A stretch of DNA of 64,000 nucleotides, from positions 682,001 to 746,000 of the forward strand of contig WFMF01000013.1 in assembly GCA_011033025.1 (NCBI GenBank), read 5' to 3'. Under the pieces are notes generated by a model that was given only the letters and a program-made list of their open reading frames with translations, had not been told where the DNA came from and did not search any database. The position numbers were made by a program, and so were the translations under genes. Positions within the stretch are counted from its first letter, which is position 1. Every line of letters starts with the position of its first letter. Origin of the DNA: Beroe forskalii (Eukaryota; Ctenophora; Nuda; Beroida; Beroidae). This document shows positions 46,664 through 58,985 of the stretch, in pieces.

Positions 46664-48900
46664 CTGAAAAAAGCTTATGAAATCAAAGATAATTCTTGGA
46701 AAATTCAACATAAAGAGGCAATGGGAAATATTTGGGTTGATTTTTTTAAGAATTCTTATAGGTTCAGGATGAAAAAGAGGGGAGGTTCCTCAGTAAATTA
46801 GTATGGTCAAGAGCGATTTACTTGGGGTATGGTTTTTTTAAGGTAATCTTACTTTTAAAGTCGGAAATCGTATTTGTTGTACATCAGTTGTTGCAGTAAA
46901 AAGTATTGAATCAATTTGAATCGTGGGATTTGAAATTTGTAAATGAGGTGCTGCATAGCAGTGCTGAGTGAGCTGTGTATTTGCAGGCCCAACAGACCTG
47001 CTAGTATAGTAATATAGTGAAAGTTGCAATCCTGCAAATAAAGTTGATACTGCAAATGAACAGTGACCTGTTCAAGAAGGGTGATGCACTAGAAGATTTA
47101 TCCTCATTTATCTTCTTTCTGTCCTTTTTTCTTTCCATTGCCTTTCAAGATATAAAGTTAAACAATGAATAATTGATCAATTGATTTATCTAATATGTAC
47201 AGTGTAAGCCCAATGTTCAATATCTTATGCACAAATAAATTAACAAAATCAAAATTTATCACAAATTGCACCAAAAAAAATCTGTATCTAAATAATCTGG
47301 ATCTAAATTATGCTTTAGATACAGTGTTAGCTTTCAGTGCTAGCTTTCAGTGCACCACAGGCCCGTAATTCCTGGGGGGGGACAGGGGGACTAGTCACCC
47401 TCAGTTTTTGGTAGATTGCTGGAAAAGAGCTCAAAATTTAATAAAAAATCTAAATTTTCTAAAAATTTCGCCTGCAGCGGGCATGTCTGCCACTTTATGG
47501 CTTTACAAAATTTCCACGTCCCCTCCAGTTTTTCTTTTTGATTTACGGCCCTGGTACACCCTATCATTGTTGGTTTCTCATGCTTTATTTGGATCTGCCT
47601 AGCTCTCTGATGAAGGCATTTCTTCATGGATCCCATCAAAGACTACAGCCGGAGTTGTTGGAGAGTTCTGTGGCTTGACTACAAAGATGACTGTATTTGT
47701 TCTACAAAGAAGATAGATACATACAATGTAACTTTTCTACACACTGAATACTATGCAAATAAAGATGAAAAGTTTGACAGCAGAAAAAGGGTTCAATAGA
47801 GTGTAAAACAATGATTAAACCATGACGTAAACTTCAAATTACAGAGCAAGAACTACCATGTGAAAATCAAGTAACGAAATGGCATGAAAAGATGATAGCT
47901 AGATTAATTTATCAATTAAAGTAATATGTTTGATGTGATTGATGCAGTGAAAAAAAACAACTTTCAATAAAGTAATCTAACCCACAAACTATACTCCACC
48001 ATTCTACTGACAGAGATAAATAAATAAAATAAATTAGAACATTTGTTACACGCTTAGACATTGTCAAATAGATATCTAGGAGGGAACTACTCTAGCCATT
48101 TAAGCGTGACTAAAACTAAACTCAAAGGCTCAGATACCAAAAGTGTTTCATGTCAAAAATGTGCCCAAGGAAAATTTCTTCTTCAGGAACTCCATGTAGT
48201 GCAACACAACATTCTGAGATTAAAGTAACTGATTGTGCAACTGACTCTTCTCACTTCTGACAACAGGGTAAAAATTATGGCCCATGTCAATTGGTAACCA
48301 AAGCAGCCAATCCAAAGAAATAACTGGAATGTGCCCTAAAATAAAATAAAATAAAATAAAAAATTTTGATATTACATCAACACTAATTTCATAAACATGT
48401 CAATGATTCATTGGCCAATCTGCTGGATCTTCCAGCCCATATTATTTTATAGACATTAACATTGAAAAATAAATTAAACAATATAAGTTAAACATTATAA
48501 TTTATGGGATAATAAATTAGCGCATAATAATTTAATATTGATAAATTAATAGAAATTAACATACGGCATAGTTCAATTATTCCAGGTCAAGAGAGGAGAG
48601 CCAGGGCATTGTCAGAAGTTGTGCAGACACCCTCGCCTTCAACAGCCAAAGCCTGGCTCACTGCTCTCCCAATAGGATGGGTTATCAATTTGAGTGGAAT
48701 CGAATCAAAATTCAAAAGTTCTAATTTGAAGAAGTCGAATTCCGGATTTTGGGAAATAGAACAGTTATAAAAATATAAAGCACATCTATTTTCAGATTTT
48801 CACATCTATTTTCAGATTGCATTCTAGATATCTGATTTCTTTTTGATATGACATATTGACATGGAATTTCCTCCTGATAATTACGCAAGTTAATTAATGC
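46664..48900. other. Region 5' of POLR3D, no recognised gene
   Basis: The first POLR3D exon should lie here. A minus-strand stretch at about 47640-47700 with TTTGTAGTCAAGCCACAG has open frames but no recognisable homology. A MITE lies at 47358-47553 and an (AAAAT)n microsatellite at about 48338-48360. Confidence 0.4.
47358..47553. mobile_element. hAT-like MITE, 196 bp
   Basis: The ends CAGGCCCGTAA (left) and TTACGGCCCTG (right) are inverted repeats with one mismatch. The 8-bp flanks GTGCACCA (47350-47357) and GTACACCC (47554-47561) match at six of eight positions, as expected of an aged 8-bp target duplication. A G-run follows the left end. The interior frame is not a gene. Confidence 0.5.
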
Positions 48901-49256
48901 CTCGTACGCGGTGCTAATTAACGTTGTCTGACGTCGTCGCGCGAGGGGTTCAGGCAACGCCTGACAAAATTTACGCGGCTTGTTTCCTAAGCTTGCTAAA
49001 CACGTATATCCCTGTGTGGCTCGCGCCGCGCGGCCGGCGCGCTTCCCCAGGGAAGCGTTGTCTGACGTCGTCAGACCCATTATTTAAAATTTTAAATTTA
49101 TTTAAAATAAGTCGCGAGTCGTGGCGCGCGCGCTCCGAGGGGGTCAGGCGAGGGGGTCAGGCAACGCCTGACAAGGGAAGCGCGCGGCTTAGGAATTCCT
49201 AGGAATTCCTAACCCGCATAGGTGTGTGTACGCGCCGCGCGCAATTCTGAAGAAGC
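48901..49256. repeat. GC-rich GCGC/CAGGCAACGCCTGACA repeats
   Basis: The palindromic motif CAGGCAACGCCTGACA occurs near 48950 and 49150, and CGTTGTCTGACGTCGTC near 48923 and 49046. The block is far more GC-rich than its surroundings and leads into the large palindrome, so both are probably parts of one composite MITE-like element. Confidence 0.55.
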
Positions 49257-49458
49257 GCGCGCCGCAAACAGGGGTATACGTGTACTTAGCAAGTGCGAGC
49301 GGCTTGCTTCAGCGGAACTTTTAGCATCAGTCATGAATCAAGTTAAACAAAGGTATGCATACCTTTGTTTAACTTGATTCATGACTGATGCTAAAAGTTC
49401 CGCTGAAGCAAGCCGCTCGCACTTGCTAAGTACACGTATACCCCTGTTTGCGGCGCGC
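49257..49458. repeat. Perfect 202-bp palindrome (101-bp arms, no loop)
   Basis: The two halves meet between 49357 and 49358 in GGTATGCATACC. As read by eye, the arms pair without mismatch or spacer out to 49257 and 49458, where GCGCGC-type sequence ends the symmetry. No open frame of interest is present. Such a perfect, spacer-free palindrome is unstable in replication, so it is either very recent or an assembly product. Confidence 0.88.
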
Positions 49459-49480
49459 TTCTGAAGCTTAAGCTTACGCG

Positions 49481-51060
49481 CACCGCACATGAAAATTAAC
49501 ATTAACAATATTGCATATGCAAGCCTGTTTAAATTAAATCATACCATGCATCGCAGCTTGCCCTAACCAGGACCCTGGTTTCGCGACACCCCTGGTTAGG
49601 GGAAATCGCAGCCAGATCTCATGTTTTACATAACATATACACTTGCGCGGCGTAATTTCTTGCTCGTTTGACATCCCTAATTATAAGAAGGTAATATTTT
49701 TATTATTTATTTATGATGTCATCATCATAGATAATGAAGGCTTTCCGCTTTCATTTATATGTTATATGGGAGACTGACCAAAGTCAGAGCCCGGTTTTGT
49801 ACTATTTATGTAATTCCCCCATTTATGGAATGGAAACCATGAGCTATTTTCAAAAGTTATTTTGTACCTGTTGTATTAATTCCAGACAATTATCCTCAAA
49901 ATTAAAAAGAAATAAAATGTCGAAGTATGAAGTTAGAAATTCCATACCAATACATTTAGTGGAGACGCTTAGGGACATAAAAATCAAAATGTAAAAATTT
50001 CTCTAAAATTGACAAATTTGGTACCAAAAGAAAGCTCTTGTTGAGTAGATTACGAGATCGACTAGACGCAATCGCGATTCCACGTGTAAAGTGTCCGTGC
50101 GCGGCTCAGAAGCGCGAGCGCGCGCGACGGCTGAAATTGGGTTATTACGTACATTTAATCTCATTTTTATGCTCAAAATTTTATGTCATCGTTTTTCCGC
50201 AATTTTTTCACATAAGATACAGTTCAAAACTGGATTTATAATTGGTACTATAAGATTTCAGATTTTTGAGTGCGCCGCGCACAAAAGTTGCGATTTTACT
50301 CGACGCGTAAGTGTTACAATATTTGGGCGCTAGGTAAAAATATATTTGTAGGAAATCTGCATAAAACTGACGTTTATGCCATGTCAATGCTGATAACAGT
50401 GGTTATGTTTTATTTGGGTCTCATTTCATTATCAAATAATAGCAATGGCTGCATTATGAAGTCATTGCTATACTATTTTAAGGGAATAACTCCAATATGA
50501 TCTTGATGATCTAGTTTCAGTTAAATGTTATGAACAATGAAATTACTAAGTTGCCATACTCTTGCTATACTCTTTAGTTGTTAGTAAAATGTGCGATGTA
50601 TTTATGAATACCTACAAATTGAAGACTGTGCTGTCTGTTTTGAGCTTGAAGCCCTTTGATTATGTTAGATTGTAAGAAAGTTATTTCATTGTTATGTGGG
50701 ATTCATTTGATATACATTAAATACTTACAGTAATGCTGAATGATATCCTCCCTCAGTCCCTCATGTTCTCAGTAACTTTTTGAATTGAATGGAATGTCAT
50801 TTTACCAGTATCCTTGTTTACCAGTCACTCTAATAGCATGAACTCAAAACCTACTACAGATGGATGCAGTCTATAAATGCAGGAGTCTTCATTGTTCTAC
50901 ACCCTAATTCTGATGCCATGAGGTAATGAATTAGTGCTATTTTTCCTCAGCATTTCCATTTTCATTTATTACATTTAAGCATGTGAAGGAAGGGTTATAA
51001 CAAATTCATACATTTTAACATTTCAAGCATTGAAGAGTTGAAGCAGTGCTTATAGTGTTG
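49481..51060. other. No recognised gene
   Basis: Open frames near 49734-49994 and 50038-50500 (+) have no known motif. 50040-50340 has GCGCGC-rich islands in AT-rich DNA, like the repeats at 49 kb and 8 kb, so it is probably repeat-derived. Confidence 0.4.
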
Positions 51061-51089
51061 AGAAGTTGAGACAGTTGCACTGCTCAAAA

Positions 51090-51600
51090 ACGGTCATTAG
51101 GAAATATGGCAGGCGGAGAAGCAGTGGAAGGTATAGTAACTTAGTAAGGTTGAAAGGAACTCTGAAAGGCTGGAAAGCTGCACAAAGGTATAGTAAGGTT
51201 TGGGAAATCTGGCAGGCTGAGAATACCAGACAGAAAGAAGCAAGTTTAGGAAACCTTGCAGGCTGAGGAAGCAACAGTAAGGTTTTCTAAGATTAGTAGA
51301 GACACTGGCAGGCTGAGATGGTAGGAGAAGGTAGAGTATGGTTGGTAAGAAATCTTACAGGCTGACAAACAGACAGCTCAGCAGAAGGTAGAGTACCTAA
51401 TGGTTAGTAGGAAAGGACTGTAGGTCCAAGCTGACAAGTGGGCAGAAGGTGAATAGGTTGATAGAAATCTTACAGGCTGACAAAGCAGCAAGGTAGGAGT
51501 AAGGTTGGTGAAATCTGGCAGGATGAGAAGCAGCACAAAGTAAAGCTTGGTTAGGAGGAAATCTGTCAGGCTGAGAAGCAGCAACAGAAGCAGGTCTAAT
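51090..51600. repeat. Imperfect minisatellite with GGCAGGCTGAGAAGCAGCA core
   Basis: A unit of roughly 50-70 bp containing (G)AAATCTGGCAGGCTGAGAAG, GCAG-rich text and GGTAGAGTATGGTTGGTA repeats about eight times with many differences and variable spacing. Frames open on both strands are repeat by-products. Confidence 0.7.
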
Positions 51601-52357
51601 CCTGACTATGGGATTGATTCCCATGATTCCGAGCGAGCGATTTCTTGGTCCGCTTTGTCCGACTTTATCAGACCCAGGAGTCTGGCAGCAGCATAATGTC
51701 CCTTCAAGTTCACACTGATACTTCCATACTCATGATAAAAAAGAACAAAACAATAAAACGGATTTTTAGTGTTTCACATTTCACAGATCTCGGGATCGGA
51801 ATAAGCTTCAAGACTGCCGAAAGATGAAATAGAATTAGGTAGAGGGCCTACTCGTTAAAATATAACAAACTAGGTCACTGTTAACTGGATTTCTTCATGG
51901 TCAAAGAGATACTGCTTGCTTCCTCCTCTATCAGTCACGAGAACCTCGTTCTGCTCAGTCATTGGTTGAGGGAGAGTGTCCTCTGCTTTGTCATGTGATC
52001 TGACTGGGGACACTCAGCAGTCACATGCACACTCCTGATTGGGATGTACAATTTTAACCCTGTATAGTACTAATGTACTTCAGCTCTCAATTCTCAATGT
52101 ATAAACTTAAGCTTCCATTTTCCAAGTAATCGCAATTATCAGCTTGAATTGCAATGTCAAAACTTGATTCTTAAATTATTTGCGTTCTGCGTCTATCATA
52201 GATTGGTTCACAAATTCGATTATTCAATAAAGATAAGTCTTGCCAATGCCATAGATAGCACAGAATTGACACGGACAATACAACTCAGATCCATGAACGT
52301 ATAGAATTACAATTGCGCGCGGAATCCTGAGCGCGCACATAAAAGTACTAGCAGGCG

Positions 52358-52392
52358 GATCACGTGACAGGTCACGTGATGTGACGTCACGA
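52358..52392. promoter_or_regulatory. Two TCACGTGA E-boxes next to a TGACGTCA (CRE) site
   Basis: GATCACGTGACAGGTCACGT is followed at once by GATGTGACGTCACG, putting two bHLH-ZIP sites and one CREB/ATF palindrome within 35 bp. The sites lie downstream of the broken GPCR (minus strand) and have no clear target gene. Confidence 0.4.
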
Positions 52393-52499
52393 AACAGAAA
52401 AACGCCCAGAGGCAAGGAAGACATTGTCCAATTTCAAAAAACTTGATATCCTCGGGATCAGCTCACTGAGATCTATAATCGAGTCAAAGTGCCTAAAAA

Positions 52500-52680
52500 A
52501 CTTTGAAAAAAGGGCGCACCCTAATATACATTGTACACTGTAAAGTACATCAAAATGTATGTACAAAAATATTATACAAAATATTGTACAAAAATGCAAA
52601 TTAAAATGTATATATTGTAAAAAGTGCAAATCAAAATGTACATTTTACGAATGTACACATACAATGTACACTGTACAAGA
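52500..52680. repeat. TGTACA-rich simple repeat
   Basis: TGTACA, TGTATA and GTACATT words recur about a dozen times with A-runs between them, giving many short palindromes. It lies just 3' of the second GPCR pseudo-exon. Confidence 0.6.
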
Positions 52681-52696
52681 TAAAGGTGTGATGTAC

Positions 52697-53515
52697 CTGT
52701 ATCTAAAAAGGGGTAGTGTATGATGAAGCAAGCGTCGAGTGCAATAAGGGTCAGGGAGAGTGTAAGCCACCATGTTGGTCAGGACAGATAAGTAGCTGTG
52801 TGGCACACCATTCATCTCCCCCCTGGCCAGTGACCAATCACAACACTGAAACAGATTAATTAAGTGGTAGCTAATATTGGTAGCGGGGCAGGGGAGACTC
52901 CTGGGAGTCCTTCGGTAGTCCTATTTTTTTAGTAAATGAGCAAAACCTCGTTAGAATTCCACAATAATTCAAAAGTGCTGAGCTGATCTTAGTTTCATTT
53001 ATGAAGGATCACAATCAAAATTTTACATTTCTCAATGTTTCAAACATCAATGAAACTCCAAAGTCCAATAATAGAACATTAGAACAATGATGCGCCTGAT
53101 GAACATTTCAGGCTTCTGTTGAATTTTTGATGCACAAAACATGAAATCGTAAGAGGGATACTTTTAATTATCTTTAAGTCATTAAGTCATTATTATCAAA
53201 GATTGCCTGGCTTAGGTGTGCAGCAAATCGACTTCTAAATTGGAATCTCTGAAAGATCGAGCTGAAAGATTGATAACTTATTCCGAATCATGATGATAAG
53301 TATTAAGTAGGCAGGCCAGGTAGGTACCTGATGAGGTTGCTGATAACGATGGGTCCCCCTATGATGAGGTCCACCAGGGCCAGGTGACCGATGAGGCAGT
53401 TGCTGACTGTTCTCAGGTACTTCCTGAGGAAGAGGATGCAGATAGTCAGGAGGTTGCCCACCACACTCAGGACACTGCACGTGCTGAAGTACAGGATCCA
53501 CCAGTGACTCGACAT
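52697..53515 (-). pseudogene. Broken class A GPCR fragment (TM1 to TM3)
   Basis: Exon 1 (53515-53328) starts at an ATG and encodes TM1 and TM2: GNLLTICILFLRKYL, then NCLIGHLALVDLIIG. It is followed by a GTACCT donor. A second exon at about 52845-52697 encodes CDWSLARGEMNGV and YLSVLTNMVAYTL in one frame, then SLTLIALDACFIIHYPFL (end of TM3) in another. One insertion or deletion near 52765 is thus needed. The expected splice phase also does not fit, and the DRY position reads DAC. TM4-TM7 were not found. This is most likely a pseudogene, though a sequencing error in exon 2 is possible. Confidence 0.55.
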
Positions 53516-53617
53516 GATGCCTAATGCTGGAGATAATAAGATAATAGAGGGGTGTTAGATCATTGGATGAGATATATCACATGAACATGAGCAATGTGTA
53601 TAATCTAGTATTATAGA

Positions 53618-53787
53618 CTATATAACCACGCGACTAGAGAGAGACTTTTGCAATTCGCCACGCGCAGCGTGGTGAATTACAATTAGGCGCGAACGCAGTG
53701 AGTGTCTAATTGCTCATATAGTACGAACGCCAGTGAGTGCTATATGTGAAGATCAAAAGTCTCTCTCTTGGCGCGTGGTTATATAGT
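53618..53787. mobile_element. MITE of about 170 bp with ~30-bp inverted ends
   Basis: The left end ACTATATAACCACGCG followed by AGAGAGAGACTTTT (53618-53648) pairs with the right end AAAAGTCTCTCTCT then CGCGTGGTTATATAGT (53756-53787), with small gaps. Inside are two further short palindromes (CACGCGCAGCGTG). A related end, AGAGAGAGACTTTCGCGCG followed by TGTTTATATAAC, recurs at 55469-55500. Confidence 0.65.
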
Positions 53788-53790
53788 ATA

Positions 53791-54589
53791 TACCTTATTA
53801 CAGGAAATTAAGTTTACATATAATTAAGCCCTAAGGTCTCAAAAAGGGCTTAATTTCATGCACCTTAATGACATGTATTCTTAATTTCATGAGGACTAAT
53901 TTTTCAAGCAAATTTGAACATAATAAGTTCGAAAACATTGATTTTTTCAATTATTTATTATTCAGTATTGATTAAGCTTTTGAATTGATGCCGGATGGAA
54001 AGCCACTAGTATTGCCAAGACTATCAATAATGCAATAGACACATCTTGGAGCTCACTTCTTGACACTCCATCATACTTTCAAACCTTCATACCTGAATTT
54101 ACATAGCGTCCAATGTTTTCAAGAATCAAGGCCATTATGATAATCAGCTATTATGTGGTGTTTTGTGGAAACATATTCGATCATTAATTTGATGTAACTG
54201 ATAAGATTCTCATGATGCTGTGATAATCTATTCTATAGGTTATTTTGTCATTGTAATCATCGTCTCTGAAAATTCCCCAATTGTAATTAATTGTGTTAAG
54301 TGGTAATTGGAGAGTAAATCAAACTATCAAAGTGTCAAATAAAGCTAAAAATTCCTAATTCGTAACATGTAAAGTCTCAATTATTTGCATACAAGCTTAC
54401 AAGGCTGAAATTTATATCTCATAAAATTTATATCTCCACAATGATAATTTGGCTGCATGTATTTAAGAATGCATCAAATTAGGCCTACATGTAATTAAGC
54501 CCTAGGGCCTCAAAAAAGGGCTTAATTTCATGTAGCTTAATGACATGTAGGCTCATTTTTCTGTAGGCGATATTTCCTGTAATAAGGTA
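53791..54589. mobile_element. About 800-bp inverted-repeat element abutting the MITE
   Basis: TACCTTATTACAGGAAAT (53791-53808) is the exact reverse complement of 54572-54589. Just inside each end is a hairpin of the type ATTAAGCCCT...AGGGCTTAAT (53818-53855 and 54495-54530), followed by CATG...CTTAATGACATGTA. No coding frame is present. The left end starts three bases after the 170-bp MITE. Confidence 0.65.
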
Positions 54590-57538
54590 CACGGCCGATT
54601 CGAAGTAAGTTTAATTTGGACAGATTTACACCCTAGCAGGACACCTTATGAATTATTTATATTAGTCATCACATTTGTGAATTGACTTAAGTATTTTGAA
54701 GCTTTTTGAGGAGGCAGCAATCAGCATAAGAACATAGATTCCATCAAAACGTTCATTTCCATAAACTTTTGCAAAATCAATGGTACAAACAAATCGAAAA
54801 GATACAATCACGAAGTGAATATTAAAGACACTCACATTCTCAAAAATCCATTCACATTTGAATGATAATTAGATAATTGTACAAGTACAACATAATTGGT
54901 AATGTGTAAATCATCAGCAACATACCAATACATCGGAATGTGAACACTGAAGGACCGACCAAAGTGTACAATATCAAAATGAGAACGAAAGAACTAGGTA
55001 CCACTCATGGTGTACATCGACATTTGCAATTGCAATTACTCTCAAGATTGTATTGCAGCCACATTCCATTCTATACCTGTGTTACGAGCAGACGTCACGT
55101 GACATACTTGTCTAACATATAACGGTTTGCAAATGTACACAGTAATTACAATGTGTTGTGTTGATTGGTATTTTGTGTTCGTTTTTGTGCATGTGTTCAT
55201 TTGCTTAATACAGTAAACGGGTCAGGTAAAACAGGGTAAATAAAGGTAAATAAACACTAAACAGGGTAAATAAACAGGGTAAATAAACAGGGTAAATAAA
55301 CAGGGTAAATAAACAGGGTAAATAAACAGGGTAAATAAACAGTGTAATCATGTTTAATTAAGTCTTGTAAAATTCGGTAACTCAGCGTGTCAGAATCCGA
55401 ATATAAATCTAGAGATGGACTTTCGAAATCTACTGATGGAGTTTTGAAATCTACTGATTGAGTTTCTAGAGAGAGACTTTCGCGCGTGTTTATATAACTC
55501 CATCTCTGGTTTCGTAACTCCATCAGTGATGGTTATACGTATGCAGCACGCGCGAAAACAACACGGCCGTGTATATAATCTACAAACTACAGTACAGAAG
55601 TGCTGTAGTTTGGACCGTGCATATCTCAGGGTTAGGAAAGGGCAACGTAATAAGAACCAATATACGTGCATTCATATACAACGTAAATATGCAAGATCAT
55701 TTCATTATATGTATTATGTAAAAAACATTCCAGTAAACTTGCTTAAAGGATTATATGATTTTTAATAATAATTTAAGGCCTGAAAGTGAAAGGTAGTGCT
55801 CAAGGGCTAACATGGGTCATCAGTTGGGCAAGGGTGATTGTGCAGCACAAAGTGCCTGAGGAGAAGGCCAGATGTAACAGTATCTCAGCACTTCGTGACT
55901 TCGTGGCACCATATTATCTTGTATTGCATCAAGACCACTTTGTAAAATTATACAAATAAAATAATACAATATCATTAGTTCACTAATATCGATGGGCATC
56001 AGTAAGTTAGCACGCTTGACGCTCGTGCAAATTATGAATAGAAGGTGCTAACTTACACGGGGGTGGTACAATAAATATAATAACAAAATCAAAGAAACTT
56101 TCTCTTGACACAAAACCGTATTCTGTTGAATACGGATGCTGACTGTTTCTTTGATATCAGACATATTATATTTTAATGGATAGGAAATGATTCAAACGTG
56201 GTAGCGTTACTGCGTTACCGTGGCTTTGCTCTCTGATATTTCATGAACCGACCAAAAATTCAAAACATTGAGTGGTTAATAAGACGTTTAGAATATCAAC
56301 AGTTTAATATTGTGACAACTTGATCGATACTGAAGGACAAGATCGAAGTCATAAAAAGCACCAGACTGAATAATACTCATGCACGTCGCATAACCTAGTT
56401 GATACGATATAGTAACGACAATTCGGCGATAACAGCTGAAAATCATCTCAAACACAAGAAATATGATAACAAGTATTATGACAAATAAGTATCTTATCAC
56501 TTTGAAAGCGAAACTAATAGTAATTATCACCGAGACGACGTCGAGACGATTTGCACAGTAATTTCTCTATTTAATAGCAGTGCTAGATCAAAAAAACAGT
56601 AGTTTTGAAATGCTACTTTATTTCCGCGATGCCGTGGTCATATAAAGCAAATTATGAAGGCACAAGGCCAATCTTTCCTAGCCAAATATGATTAGATTGG
56701 AAAACCTGTCTAACATTTACCGTGGTATAGCTGGTAAAGCGGAAATAGCTAAATAGGCATTAGGCAAACTTTAATAATGTCAACCAAAATATTAGAGTTC
56801 TTGGTTTTGATATAGTGTTAAGATTACAATATAAATCCAGAGAAGATTACAATAGATCCGTTGGCCAGTTTAGCAGTTTACCGGCTATCCAATATCCTAG
56901 AGCAATTCTTAGAAAACCAATTGGGATAATGATAATGTCATGTTTTTGAGTTATATATTTGAAGATCTATTTAAGCATTAAAGACGAAATCGGTCGTTTC
57001 CAAGAAAAAACAAGTAACTATAACTGTAAGCATGGGCTAATCCTGTCAGTGAATATAAACTGCCATGATACTTTGTGCAGTCGCTCGAGAGCTAAGGGTC
57101 TTTTGATATAGAGGACATTCCTAAAAAGTGTGTCAAATTCTCTTGAGGGTACCTTTAAAGCGAAAGTTATGTAAATTATCTGAATCAATTTTTCCGTGAT
57201 TAATTAGTTATATCGAATATTCCGTTTCACGAATTTCTGGATTCTCATGATCTTAGAATCTTGTAAATAGCTGGTATTTATGATTTGTACCACGTTGTAC
57301 CAGGAATAAAAGTTATATCCCGCAACCTAAATGGAAATCGAGCCACATTTACTCATTTAGGTACATATAGTACGTATCACTGAAAAGTAAATTAGTTTTG
57401 CTCACTTTATTATTAAGTCAAAACAAGAAAAAATGTGCGATTCAGGAAAATACTTTCCAGTTAAAATTCAAGGTTGTCTTTGGATTTGCTCATACAAGAA
57501 AATCAAAACGCATTCATCGCAGTGTGTATGCTTGTATG
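54590..57538. other. No recognised gene; MITE end and 13-bp minisatellite
   Basis: Besides the minisatellite at 55262-55345 and a MITE-end-like segment at 55390-55545, I see only AT-rich sequence with short open frames lacking motifs. Confidence 0.45.
55262..55345. repeat. 13-bp minisatellite CAGGGTAAATAAA
   Basis: Six perfect units start at 55262, 55275, 55288, 55301, 55314 and 55327. A changed unit follows at 55340 and degenerate ones precede from 55232. Confidence 0.92.
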
Positions 57539-58126
57539 TAATCGTGTCATAAAACAGTGACAACTTTCCCTTTCTATTGCCCCCATCTTCATCCCATAAT
57601 GCCTGGAATAAAATTCATAGCAAATCAATGAGAATGCGGTGCAGTTCCGTGCAGTAAGAGGGATACTGATATCTGACCCTGTGATCACCCTGGACTTCCT
57701 CCGCCGAACTTGGGCTTCACCTTCGTAGCTTGTAATGAACACAATTTTAATCAAATTACAACTTTATTACGAGATTTATAACTTTATAACGACAATGATT
57801 TATAACTTTATAACGACAAATGACTGGTTATTGTTAGATGTTAGACGATTGAACGCAATGTCACATGTGAGATGTCCAGTTCTTTAAAAGTTAAACTAGT
57901 GATTTTAAACTTGTGATTTTATCAGTCACGCTTTCTGTCAATGCCCAATCATGCAAAAACTCAAATAAACTGAAGTAAGATGTCGATATTTAGCATTTAA
58001 AAATTCTCAAATAACTTAAATGAGCGCTTGTATTGGGAAATGGGAGCTGTCACATACGTATTACGTCTTCAATTGGGAAGAGGAAATTTGTGGGTAATGC
58101 TGATGATGACAGAGGGAAGGAGGGGT
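57539..58126. repeat. 588-bp direct repeat, copy 1
   Basis: This segment is repeated at 58986-59573 with, as far as I can read, no difference; both copies are exactly 588 bp. Identity starts at TAATCGTGTCATAAAAC and ends at GGAAGGAGGGGT. The two copies abut the 3' and the truncated 5' end of the LINE fragment between them. Confidence 0.9.
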
Positions 58127-58985
58127 CATCATCAAAAGAGAGGCCGGACCCGAGGGTCCGCAAGAGGATAGTCCCGGAGTGGGACTGTGCCTACCTCTAG
58201 TCGCCGAGGCGACGGGGGGTGAGGGTGAAAGGTGATGGAGGTGGTGGAGGGTGAAATGAGGGTGTGGCTAGCGAGGGGAGGATACCTTTACCAATACAAT
58301 ACCAGATACTTCAGAGCTATCGGAGAGATGAGTAGATGCTATGTCACCCCTGTATTGTCCGCCTCCTCCTCTGTTCGCTGTAGTCTTTTGGTTTGGAGTG
58401 TGTAATTGATCAGTGTCCATACTGTTGTTGTCCATGATGTCGTTAATGGAGTCATAGTATGTCCCGAGTGTGTTGCCTCTGATTCTCATAAAAGCAGGGC
58501 ATTGTCCAATGAAGTGTGCCACTGTCTCCTCAGTGTCAGTGCAGTAAGGGCAGTTTGGTGTGTCAGCGCGTGTTATTCTGTGCAAGTGTTTGTTCAGTCC
58601 TATGTGTCCTGTAATAATGGAGATAGCAGTTCGGTACCGGATACGGTTGCCAGTGTTGTTGTTATGTGCGAAAAACCTTCTTCTGATGGTTACCTATGAT
58701 CATGTCAGTGTGAGCATGTTTGTTGGTGATCCACCTGTCGTGGCTGAGGTTGGTTACCTTGGTATTGATTAAGTGTTTGATGAATGAAATGGGGACAAGG
58801 CTGGTGACGGGGTTACCATCTTTGGTGCCAGCCTTGGCAAGCTGGTCTGCTTTCTCGTTTCCCCAGTGTCCGATGTGGGCTTTTATCCATCTGACTTGGA
58901 CTGTGTTGTCATGAGCTAGGGAGGTGAGTGACTTGTGACAGTCTGCAACTGATTTGTTCCTGTGGATTCTGTTGGAAAGAGCTTG
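58127..58985 (-). mobile_element. 3' fragment of a non-LTR retrotransposon with RNase H domain and zinc knuckle
   Basis: On the minus strand, starting at 58985, the frame encodes the second half of an RNase H domain (LQALSNRIHRNKSV, then VRWIKAHIGHWGNEKADQLA; the HxGxxGNExAD signature is clear). After a frameshift near 58685 it continues as RIRYRTAISIITGHIGLNKH and a C-x2-C-x8-H-x4-C zinc knuckle (CPYCTDTEETVAHFIGQC). A GC-rich 3' untranslated part follows, ending in TGATGATG. RT, endonuclease and the first half of RNase H are missing, as in a 5'-truncated LINE insertion. The RNase H domain places it among I/R1/LOA/Jockey-type elements, unlike the other LINE in this window. Confidence 0.85.
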
